From Jidongwangia harbinensis (GTDB taxonomy: Bacteria > Actinomycetota > Actinomycetes > Mycobacteriales > Micromonosporaceae): a DNA stretch of 64,000 nt. A model generated the notes under the pieces. That model was not told the origin of the DNA. It did not search any database and saw only the letters and a program-made list of their open reading frames with translations. The stretch is taken from contig NZ_JAIWNC010000023.1 of the NCBI RefSeq assembly GCF_020216025.1, forward strand, positions 124,001 to 188,000. Direction: 5' to 3'. The position numbers were made by a program, and so were the translations under genes. How positions within the stretch are numbered: the stretch's first letter is position 1; the number at the start of each line of letters is the position of its first letter. Shown here one piece after another: positions 17,105 to 24,773 of this stretch.

Positions 17105-18955
17105 TCAAACGGCCGACCGGGAACGCAGGAAGCGCCGCAGGTCCTGGGTCTCGCCGGTGGCCGGGCGGGCGGCCAGGATGCAGGTGTCGTCGTCCGGGTT
17201 GGCCTGCTGCAGCCGGGCCAGCAGTTCGCCCAGCGGGCGTTCCGGCGACGCGGCGACCGCCTCGTCCACCGCGGAGACCACCGTGGCCAGGCCGTCGTCC
17301 AGGCCGTACCGGCGGTGCTCGACCAGGCCGTCGGTGTAGAGCAGCAGCACGTCGCCGACGCACATCTCGACCTCGGCGCATTCGTACCGGGCGTCCTCCA
17401 GCACGCCCAGCATCGGGCCGGACGGCCGGGACAGCGGCGCGGTCCGGCCGAACCGGCTCAGCAGCGGCGGCGGGTGCCCGGCCTGGGCCCAGGTGAGCCG
17501 GCGGCGGACCGGATCGTAGCGGGCGATGACCGCGGTCGCCCCCAGCTCCGGGTTCTCCGCCTCCAGCTCGCAGGTGAGCCGGTTGAGCTGGTCCAGCAGG
17601 ACCGCCGGGTCGCTGGTGGTGACCGCCAGGGCGCGCAGCGCGTGCCGCAGCTGGGCCATCGTGGTGGCGGCCTGCATGCCGTGCCCGGACACGTCGCCCA
17701 CGGCGAGCAGCACCGAGCCGTCGCGCAGCTTGCCGGCGTGGTACCAGTCGCCGCCGACCAGGCTCTCCTGCCCGGCCGGCAGGTAGCGCAGGGCCACCTT
17801 CAGCCCGGGGAACTCCAGCGGGCCGTCCGGCAGCGGCAGGATGATGTGCTGCAGCCGGGCGGCCAGGTCGTGCTCGGCGGCCAGGGTGCGGCGCTGCTCG
17901 GCGAGCTGCTGTTCCACGTCGGCGAGCCGGCGGACGCTGTCCTCACGGGCGGTGACGTCCTGCACGATGCCGTAGATGCGCAGCGGGCGTCCCTCGGCGT
18001 CGCGGATCGCGTCGATCACCGTACGCAGGTGTTTGATGGTGCGGCCGATCCGGACCCGCAGCGTGATGTCGACCCGCTCGGCCCGCTCGAATGCCTCCGC
18101 GGCGGCCATCCGCAGCGCCTGGTCCTCCGGCAGCGTCAGCGCCGCCGACTCCTCCCGGCTCAACGGCCCGAGGGCCGGGTCCCGCTCGTAGATCCGGTAC
18201 AGCTGGGCGGACCAGTGCACCTCGCCGCTGACCAGGTCCCATTCGCCCCAGCCGAGGTTGCCGAGGCGTTCGGTGCCGGCCAGCCGTTCGCTCTCCGGCC
18301 GGTCCCCGTCGTGCCGGGTCCAGCTGACCAGCAGGTCGTCGCCGAGCTTGTGGGCGCGTACCGAGAACGTGCCGTCGCCGTGCCGGAACGGGCCGGTCTC
18401 GGCCGGGTCGCCGCTGTCCAGCACCGCGGCGTAACGGGCCCAGCGGTCGCTGACCAGGCTCTCCGGGAAGCTCTCGCCGAGCGTGGTGCCGAGCAGGTGC
18501 CGGCCGGGCCGTCCGTCGGGGGTGACCGCCTCCGGGCTGACCGCGGCGTACCGCAGGTCGGCCAGCCGGCCGGCCGGGTCGCGGACCGGGGTGAGCAGCG
18601 CCACCGAACCGGGCAGCGCGTCCAGGATGTGCTGCACGGCGGACCGCCACGGGTCGGACCGGCGGGCCGGCGCCGGGCCGGGGAACAGCGCGGCCAGCGG
18701 CGTCGCGGACGGGTCCGCCCCGGGGTCCGGCAGGTCGAGCAGCGCGATCACGCCGGCCGCCACCTCGGTGAGATCACGTTGCTGCTCCGCGGCCATCCGC
18801 AGCAGGTGACCGTGCGCCTCGGTGAGCCGGCACCGGGTGCGGCCGGCGAGCAGGCCCACGGCGCGTTCGACCGTGCCCGCGCCGGCGGTCAGCCGGGACA
18901 CCGGTGCCCTCAGGTCCTGCACCGCGTCCACGTACGCATGTCTGCCGCCGAGCAC
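17105..18955 (-). CDS. ANTAR-PAS-PP2C (SpoIIE-type) serine phosphatase
   Basis: About 616 residues and soluble. The N-terminal TVERAVGLLAGRTRCRLTEA followed by HGHLLRMA is an ANTAR-like RNA-binding helix set (residues about 22-75). PAS-type sensing regions follow, near 110-215 and 230-340; the second has LGWGEWDLVSGEVHWSAQLY. A coiled-coil linker leads to the SpoIIE phosphatase domain with SLVGGDWYHAGKL, VLLAVGDVSGHGMQAATTMA and DVLLLYTDGLVE, the metal-binding Asp residues. It probably dephosphorylates a STAS anti-anti-sigma factor; a STAS protein is present at 49784. The GTG at 18955 has GGAGG four bases upstream, better than the upstream start at 19066. Confidence 0.85.
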   Translation of the reverse strand: MLGGRHAYVDAVQDLRAPVSRLTAGAGTVERAVGLLAGRTRCRLTEAHGHLLRMAAEQQRDLTEVAAGVIALLDLPDPGADPSATPLAALFPGPAPARRSDPWRSAVQHILDALPGSVALLTPVRDPAGRLADLRYAAVSPEAVTPDGRPGRHLLGTTLGESFPESLVSDRWARYAAVLDSGDPAETGPFRHGDGTFSVRAHKLGDDLLVSWTRHDGDRPESERLAGTERLGNLGWGEWDLVSGEVHWSAQLYRIYERDPALGPLSREESAALTLPEDQALRMAAAEAFERAERVDITLRVRIGRTIKHLRTVIDAIRDAEGRPLRIYGIVQDVTAREDSVRRLADVEQQLAEQRRTLAAEHDLAARLQHIILPLPDGPLEFPGLKVALRYLPAGQESLVGGDWYHAGKLRDGSVLLAVGDVSGHGMQAATTMAQLRHALRALAVTTSDPAVLLDQLNRLTCELEAENPELGATAVIARYDPVRRRLTWAQAGHPPPLLSRFGRTAPLSRPSGPMLGVLEDARYECAEVEMCVGDVLLLYTDGLVEHRRYGLDDGLATVVSAVDEAVAASPERPLGELLARLQQANPDDDTCILAARPATGETQDLRRFLRSRSAV

Positions 18956-19093
18956 CGCACCTCCGATCGCCGTATCCGTGTTCCTGCATACGCGAGCCGT
19001 CCACCGGTCGTCATCCCCCGATCGCCCGGGATGCCGCCGACCCGCGGGGCGAGCGGACAAGATCACCCAGACGGACGATGGCGGAACGGCCGA

Positions 19094-19432
19094 TCAGATC
19101 TCGAAGAGGTCCCGTACCGCCTCGGCCAGACGGACCATGCTGGCACCGGTGACCATGCCGATCCGCTCGGCGCCGACCGAGGCGGGGAGCCGGCGCATCC
19201 GGTTCACCACCACCACGCCGGTGATCGGGTCCTGCTCGGTCAGCGCCACCGCGTACGGCGGCAGCTCGGTGGTGCCGCGCTGGCGCACGATCGGCGCGCA
19301 GAACGGCGAGGCGTTGACCCGGTCGTTGTAGGTGTCCGCGGACAGCACGAGCACCCGGTACCGGAGGTCCGTGCGGCTGCCGATGGTCCAGATCTCGCCG
19401 CGCTTCATCGGAGCGTCGGTCCCCTCGGCCAT
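19094..19432 (-). CDS. PemK/MazF-like toxin, no adjacent antitoxin
   Basis: A 112-residue protein with the MazF/PemK fold pattern: MKRGEIWTIGSRTDLRYRVL at the N-terminus, ASPFCAPIVRQ in the middle, and VVVVNRMRRLPASV and SMVRLAEAVRDLFEI at the end. Typical MazF proteins are mRNA endoribonucleases that begin RGEIWxxxL and carry an essential Arg and a later Ser/Thr. Here SRTDLRYRVLVLS replaces the usual G(S)E(Q)xxxRPxVV(I)Q, which may alter activity. No antitoxin-sized gene precedes or follows it: upstream is the divergent 6PGDH promoter, downstream the phosphatase start. ATG 19408 is an alternative start. Confidence 0.7.
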   Translation of the reverse strand: MAEGTDAPMKRGEIWTIGSRTDLRYRVLVLSADTYNDRVNASPFCAPIVRQRGTTELPPYAVALTEQDPITGVVVVNRMRRLPASVGAERIGMVTGASMVRLAEAVRDLFEI

Positions 19433-19567
19433 GCCCCGGAGCGTACCGCCGGCCCGATCTTCGCCCGCGCCCGGCTCGTCCGGTGCTCACTTGGCGGACG
19501 CGGTCGAACTCCCAGCGTCGCGAACACGTAAGAATGACCGGGTGAATCGTGAGGGAAGGACGCGGAC

Positions 19568-21001
19568 ATGAGTGAGAAGGCGCAGATCGGGGTCACCGGC
19601 CTGGCAGTGATGGGCCGCAACCTGGCCCGTAACTTCGCCCGGCACGGCCACACCGTCGCCGTGCACAACCGCAGCTACGCGCGGACCAAGGAGCTGGTCG
19701 AACAGTTCGGCGACGAGGGTACGTTCCTGCCGTCGGAGTCGGCGCAGGACTTCGTGGCCAGCCTGGAACGCCCGCGCCGCGTGGTGATCATGGTCAAAGC
19801 TGGTCCGGCCACGGACGCGGTGATCGACGAGTTCGCGCCGCTGCTCGAGCCCGGCGACATGCTGATCGACGCGGGCAACGCGCACTTCGCCGACACCCGG
19901 CGGCGCGAGGCGGCGCTGAAGGAGCGCGGGCTGCACTTCGTCGGCACCGGCGTGTCCGGCGGCGAGGAGGGCGCGCTGCACGGCCCGAGCATCATGCCCG
20001 GCGGCTCGCGGGAGTCGTACGAGTCGCTCGGCCCGCTGCTGGAGGACATCTCGGCCAAGGTCGACGGCGAGCCGTGCTGCGTGCACGTCGGCCCGGACGG
20101 CGCCGGCCACTTCGTCAAGATGGTGCACAACGGCATCGAGTACGCCGACATGCAGCTCATCGCGGAGGCGTACGACCTGCTCCGGCAGGCCGGCGGGCAC
20201 TCGCCGGCGGAGATCGCGGAGATCTTCAAGGGGTGGAACGAGGGCCGGCTGGGCTCGTACCTGATCGAGATCACCGCCGAGGTGCTCAAGCAGGCCGACC
20301 CGGAGACCGGTCAGCCGTTCGTGGACGTGGTGCTGGACCGGGCCGAGCAGAAGGGCACCGGCCGCTGGACCGTGCAGTCGGCGCTGGACCTGGGCGTACC
20401 GATCAGCGGCATCGCCGAGGCGGTGTTCGCCCGGGCGCTGTCCGGCGACCCGGTGGCCCGCGAGGCCGCGGCCGGGCTGCCCGGGCCGTCTGCCACCGCC
20501 GGCGCCGGCGGCACCGGCCTGCAGGCCGACATCGAGCAGGCGCTGTTCGCCAGCAAGATCGTCGCGTACGCGCAGGGCTTCCAGCAGATCCAGGCCGCCA
20601 GCAAGGAGTACGGCTGGGACATCGACCCCGGCGCGATGGCCAAGATCTGGCGGGACGGCTGCATCATCCGGGCGAAGTTCCTGGACTACATCAAGCAGGC
20701 GTACGACAAGTCGCCGCAGCTGCCCACGCTGCTGGTGGACGACTACTTCCTGGAGGCGGTCAGCGGCGCCCAGCAGGGGTGGCGGCGGGTCGTGGCGCTG
20801 GCCGCGGAGCAGGGCGTCCCGGCGCCCGGGTTCGCGTCGGCGCTGGCGTACTACGACGGCCTGCGGGCGAAGCGGCTGCCCGCCGCGCTGATCCAGGGAC
20901 AGCGGGACTTCTTCGGCGCGCACACGTACCAGCGGGTCGACAAGCCCGGCGCGTTCCACGTGCTGTGGGCCACCGAGGACCGCAACGAGGTCCCGGCCTG
21001 A
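19568..21001 (+). CDS. gnd: 6-phosphogluconate dehydrogenase, decarboxylating
   Basis: A 477-residue long-form enzyme that oxidises 6-phosphogluconate to ribulose-5-phosphate and CO2 in the pentose phosphate pathway, making NADPH. QIGVTGLAVMGRNLARNFAR is the Rossmann nucleotide loop, with HNRSYARTKEL after it as in NADP-specific enzymes. GTGVSGGEEGALHGPSIMPG and HVGPDGAGHFVKMVHNGIEY are the substrate-binding signature with the catalytic Lys. ATG at 19568 is preceded by GGGAAGGA. A perfect 13-bp hairpin follows the stop. Confidence 0.96.
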   Translation: MSEKAQIGVTGLAVMGRNLARNFARHGHTVAVHNRSYARTKELVEQFGDEGTFLPSESAQDFVASLERPRRVVIMVKAGPATDAVIDEFAPLLEPGDMLIDAGNAHFADTRRREAALKERGLHFVGTGVSGGEEGALHGPSIMPGGSRESYESLGPLLEDISAKVDGEPCCVHVGPDGAGHFVKMVHNGIEYADMQLIAEAYDLLRQAGGHSPAEIAEIFKGWNEGRLGSYLIEITAEVLKQADPETGQPFVDVVLDRAEQKGTGRWTVQSALDLGVPISGIAEAVFARALSGDPVAREAAAGLPGPSATAGAGGTGLQADIEQALFASKIVAYAQGFQQIQAASKEYGWDIDPGAMAKIWRDGCIIRAKFLDYIKQAYDKSPQLPTLLVDDYFLEAVSGAQQGWRRVVALAAEQGVPAPGFASALAYYDGLRAKRLPAALIQGQRDFFGAHTYQRVDKPGAFHVLWATEDRNEVPA

Positions 21002-21006
21002 CCGGT

Positions 21007-21037
21007 CCGCCGGCCCGCCACCACGGCGGGCCGGCGG
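21007..21037. terminator. Bidirectional terminator-like hairpin after gnd
   Basis: CCGCCGGCCCGCC (21007-21019) pairs perfectly with GGCGGGCCGGCGG (21025-21037) around ACCAC. It fills the 37-bp gap between the convergent gnd and GGDEF-EAL genes. There is no T-tract, as is common in high-GC actinobacteria. Confidence 0.7.
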
Positions 21038-21038
21038 C

Positions 21039-23390
21039 CTAGGCCGGCACGACCGGCCGGACCATGGCCATCAGGGCACCGACCTCGGCGGCGGGCAGCG
21101 GCCGCGCCAGGTGGAAACCCTGGCCCAGGCGGTAGCCCATCTCGCGCAGCCGGTACAGCTGCGCCTCGCTCTCGATGCCCTCGGCGACCGCGGACAGCTG
21201 CAGGTACTCGGCGAGCTGCGCGACGGCGGCGGCCACCGCGAGCCGGCCCCGGTCCTCACCGTCGCAGATCCCGTCGACGAACGACTTGTCCAGCTTCAGC
21301 ACGTCCACCGGGAACGCCCGCAGCAGGCTCAGCGACGACTGCCCGGTGCCGAAGTCGTCCAGGGCCAGGCGCACGCCCAGCTCGTGCAGCGACTCCAGGG
21401 TCTCGCGGACCTGGCGGCCCTCCACCACGGACGACTCGGTGACCTCGAGGACCAGGTTCTGCGGGCGTAACCCGGTCTCGCTGAGCACCGCCACGACCTG
21501 GTCGACGAAGGCGCCGTCGCGCAGCTGCCGGGCGGCCACGTTGACGTTGACCGCGCGGATCGCGGCGTCGCCGTACTCGGCCTGCCAGGCGGCGAGCTGA
21601 CCGCACGCCTGACGCAGCACCCACGCGCCCAGCGGCACGATCAGCCCGGACCGTTCCGCCACCGGGATGAAGTGGCTCGGTGACACCACGCCGCGCGTCG
21701 GGTGGGTCCACCGGACCAGCGCCTCGACCCCCGAGATCCGGCCGGTGACCAGGTCGAACACGGGCTGGTAGAGCAGGAACAACTCGTGCCGGATGAGCGC
21801 GTTGTGCAGTTCGCTGCCGAGCCGGGCGTGGTTGACGACCTCCTCGCGCATGCGCGGCTCGAACCGGGTCCAGCTGGCCTTGCCGCCGGCCTTGGCGGCG
21901 TACATGGCGATGTCGGCGTTGCGCACCACCTCGTCGGCGGAGTCGCCCGGACCGGCCAGGGCGACGCCGACGCTGGCGCGGGCGAGCAGGTGGTGCTCGC
22001 CGACCCGGAACGGCACCGAGAGGGCGGCCAGGACCCGCTCCGCCGCGTCGTCCGCGGCCGCCGGATCGTCGAACTCCAGGAGCACGGCGAACTCGTCGGC
22101 ACCCAGCCGCGCGGGCAGCTCGGTGACCACGGCGTGCGAGCGGAGGCGCTGGGCCACCTCGTACAGCAGCTGGTCGCCGACCGCGTGCCCCATGGTGTCG
22201 TTCACGGTCTTGAAGTCGTCGACGTCGACCAGCAGCACGCCGCTCGGCTGGTGCGCGTCCAGCCGCTCGGCGAGCACGGCACCGAACCGGGAGCGGTTGG
22301 CCAGGCCGGTGAGCGAGTCGTGCATGGCCAGCCGTTGCAGCTCGGCCTGCTGCTCCTGGATGCCGGTGAGCAGGCGGCGGTTCTCGCGCAGCCCGATCAG
22401 CTGGCGCAGCACCACGATCCCGGCGATCAGCAGGGCGCCGATGATGACGGTGCGCTGGTGCCAGCTCATGTCGCGTACCGACACGGCGCCGACCAGCACC
22501 GCGGTGGTGACCACGGCGAACGGCGGCAGGACGTTGAAGAAGCTGCGGACGTTGCGGGCGGCCGGCGCGGCGGCGGGCCGGTCCAGCACCCGCAGCTGAC
22601 GGGCCGCGGCGGCGCTGATCGCGGTCCCGATGACCGGCATGACCAGCACCGACATGGCCAGCCGGGCGGTGTCCGACCCGCCGATCAGCAGCACCGAGGT
22701 GACCACGCCGGCCAGCGGCGCGACGGTGAGCATCCGCAGCGACAGCGGGTCGACCGTGCCGGTGGGCGACAGCGCGGCCTTGCCGATGACCACGACCGCG
22801 AGCAGTCCGCTGATGCCGACCACCGCGGCGCTGAACCCGGTCACGGACGACGTGTCGGGGGTCGCGGAGTCGAGCACCACATGCACGAAGATGAGGACGC
22901 CGGCGACGCCCACCGTGGCGCCGTCCAGCAGCAGCTTCAGCCAGCTGACCAGCGGCCGCCGGCCGAGCGGCAGGTGCAGGAAGCCGATCATCGCCATCAC
23001 CACGGCGAGCAGCGCGGGCACCGCGGCGTACGGGGAGAGCCCCGGCTTGCCGTCCGGCACCACGAGCGACGCCACGCAGGCCATGCCGAGGCAGACCGAG
23101 GCGTGCGAGAAGCGGCGCCAGAAGCCCCGCAGCGGCCGCGACACCACGATCTGCGAACCGATCCGGTAACAGGCCACCGCGGCGGCGGCCGTCGCCACCA
23201 GGCCGCCGAGGTGGCCGACGCGGGCCGATCCGCCGTCGTGCAGCGTCAGCCACACCGCGACCGCCACCACGCTCGCCGCCGCGACCGCGGGCGCAACGAG
23301 GACCCCGCGGCGGGGAGCGCCCCGGCGGCGTTTCCCGGCGTATCGGGTCATGACGTCGTCCGGCTCCCTGTCGGTCTGGCCCTGTGGCAT
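21039..23390 (-). CDS. Membrane GGDEF-EAL protein (cyclic-di-GMP turnover)
   Basis: 783 residues. About eight or nine hydrophobic helices occupy residues 30-335, then a GGDEF domain (LAMHDSLTGLANRSRF opening; signature RLGADEFAVLL) and an EAL domain (SGVEALVRW, NVNVAARQL, VLEVTES, LALDDFGTGQSSL, LKLDKSFV, AVAEGIES). The cyclase signature is GADEF rather than GGDEF, which may weaken or abolish diguanylate cyclase activity. The EAL catalytic residues (Glu of EAL, Asn, DD, Lys) all appear present, so net phosphodiesterase activity is likely. The N-terminal helices have no recognised ligand motif. ATG 23351, with GGGAG 12 bases upstream, is an alternative start. Confidence 0.9.
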   Translation of the reverse strand: MPQGQTDREPDDVMTRYAGKRRRGAPRRGVLVAPAVAAASVVAVAVWLTLHDGGSARVGHLGGLVATAAAAVACYRIGSQIVVSRPLRGFWRRFSHASVCLGMACVASLVVPDGKPGLSPYAAVPALLAVVMAMIGFLHLPLGRRPLVSWLKLLLDGATVGVAGVLIFVHVVLDSATPDTSSVTGFSAAVVGISGLLAVVVIGKAALSPTGTVDPLSLRMLTVAPLAGVVTSVLLIGGSDTARLAMSVLVMPVIGTAISAAAARQLRVLDRPAAAPAARNVRSFFNVLPPFAVVTTAVLVGAVSVRDMSWHQRTVIIGALLIAGIVVLRQLIGLRENRRLLTGIQEQQAELQRLAMHDSLTGLANRSRFGAVLAERLDAHQPSGVLLVDVDDFKTVNDTMGHAVGDQLLYEVAQRLRSHAVVTELPARLGADEFAVLLEFDDPAAADDAAERVLAALSVPFRVGEHHLLARASVGVALAGPGDSADEVVRNADIAMYAAKAGGKASWTRFEPRMREEVVNHARLGSELHNALIRHELFLLYQPVFDLVTGRISGVEALVRWTHPTRGVVSPSHFIPVAERSGLIVPLGAWVLRQACGQLAAWQAEYGDAAIRAVNVNVAARQLRDGAFVDQVVAVLSETGLRPQNLVLEVTESSVVEGRQVRETLESLHELGVRLALDDFGTGQSSLSLLRAFPVDVLKLDKSFVDGICDGEDRGRLAVAAAVAQLAEYLQLSAVAEGIESEAQLYRLREMGYRLGQGFHLARPLPAAEVGALMAMVRPVVPA

Positions 23391-23477
23391 ACCAGTCGGC
23401 GGGAAAGCCGGAAAACTGAGAAATGTCCGAAGAGCCGGACCCGCCGCCGAGCGGCCCGGTCCGGCCCGCCGGAACGG

Positions 23478-24638
23478 TCAGTCACGGCCCCCGGAGCTCG
23501 TGGGCGGACCGGCAAGCCGCGGTCCCGGTGCGACGGCCGGCCCGGCCGGCCCGGCGACCGGGAAGCCGGCCGGCTGAGACGGCCCGGCGACCGGGAAAGC
23601 GGCCGGCTGGGACGGTACGGCCGCCGGGAAGACAGCCGGCTGGAAGGGCACGGCCGCCGGGATGACAGCCGGCTGGAAGGGCACGGCCGCCGGGAAGACA
23701 GCCGGCCCGGACGGCACACCCTCGGGTGCCGCCACCGCGAGCCCCCGGCGGCGGGCGAGCCACAACACCACCACGGTGTACCCCACCAGCACCGGCACGT
23801 TCGCCACGACCAGCTGCCACGGCGCGTCCGCGGCGGTCTCGGTCACCGTGAGCTGCCCGGTCGCCGCCGCCAGCGTGGTCGCCACCAGGTTGTTGACCAC
23901 GTGCAGGGCGACCGCCGCCTCCAGGCCGCCGGTGCGGACCGTCAGATATCCGGCCAGCGTCCCGAACACCACCAGATCCAAGAAGCCCCACGGCGTACCC
24001 CACCCGTGCACCGCGGCGAACAGCACCGCCTGCAGCAGGATCGGCACCCACGGGCGACGGGCGAACGCGCCGAACGTCTGCAGCAGCAGGCCGCGGAAGC
24101 CGTACTCCTCGGCGGCCGCCTGCACCGGCACCACCGCCAGCAGGACCGCCATGCTGGCGGCGAACGACGTGAGGCCGGTCCAGCCGCCGTCCAGGCCGAG
24201 TTCGTCGCCCCCGGCACCGGTGACGGCGAGCAGCGCGGCGCTGCCACCGAACATCAGCAGCAGCGCCGCCACCGCCACCGGCAGGCAGCGCATCAGCCAG
24301 CCCCACCGCAGCCGGCCGGTGACCGCGGAGAGCGTTCCGGGCCGGCGTCCCTGCAGCCAGGCCGCGGACAGCACGATCGGCAGCAGCGCCGCCACCGCCA
24401 GGAAGTCCACCGCCAGCGACCCGCGCGGGCCGAAGTCCGGCAGGTCGTCCGGCCCGCCCGGCCGGCCCGCCAGCGCGGCCAGCACGGCCACTCCCCCGTA
24501 CAGGACCGCGGCCGCCACCAACCAGGCGAGAAGTACGGCGAGCACCGTCAGCAGGTGCCGCCACCAGCGGTGTGCGGGGGTGCGGGCGAGCCGGTGGTAC
24601 GCGGCACCGGGCAGCGGCGAAAATCTCGGCGAGGTCAT
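23478..24638 (-). CDS. CPBP intramembrane protease with a repeat-rich tail
   Basis: About 386 residues with eight hydrophobic segments. QAAAEEYGFRGLLLQTFG carries the EExxxR motif, FAAVHGWG the middle His, and ALHVVNNLVA the final HxxxN of the CPBP (CAAX-processing/bacteriocin-processing) metalloprotease family. After the last helix there is a ~75-residue Pro/Ala/Val/Phe tail made of near-identical 11-residue units (FPAAVPFQPAV), encoded by 33-bp DNA repeats at about 23580-23710. The tail is unusual for the family. ATG at 24638 is chosen because hydrophobic and family-like sequence starts soon after. It is divergent from the histidine kinase gene. Substrate unknown. Confidence 0.85.
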   Translation of the reverse strand: MTSPRFSPLPGAAYHRLARTPAHRWWRHLLTVLAVLLAWLVAAAVLYGGVAVLAALAGRPGGPDDLPDFGPRGSLAVDFLAVAALLPIVLSAAWLQGRRPGTLSAVTGRLRWGWLMRCLPVAVAALLLMFGGSAALLAVTGAGGDELGLDGGWTGLTSFAASMAVLLAVVPVQAAAEEYGFRGLLLQTFGAFARRPWVPILLQAVLFAAVHGWGTPWGFLDLVVFGTLAGYLTVRTGGLEAAVALHVVNNLVATTLAAATGQLTVTETAADAPWQLVVANVPVLVGYTVVVLWLARRRGLAVAAPEGVPSGPAVFPAAVPFQPAVIPAAVPFQPAVFPAAVPSQPAAFPVAGPSQPAGFPVAGPAGPAVAPGPRLAGPPTSSGGRD

Positions 24639-24773
24639 GACCGGAAGTCTGGTCGGCCGGCCGGCCCCGGCGAATCGGGCTGCGGCCGGAATGTCACCCC
24701 CACCCTGGGGCATAGGGGCACCGCGCCGTGGGGTGGATGCGCGCGGCCCGGCCGACCCCTAGGTTTGCTGCTC

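Noticed and set aside
16820..19531. 903-residue plus-strand open frame
   Set aside because: Antisense shadow of the PP2C phosphatase and MazF genes; no family motif.
21702..24773. Very long plus-strand open frame continuous with the histidine kinase
   Set aside because: It is antisense to the GGDEF-EAL and CPBP genes, has shadow composition (Arg/Gln/Gly/His-rich, no domains), and the kinase has a clear ATG at 24774.
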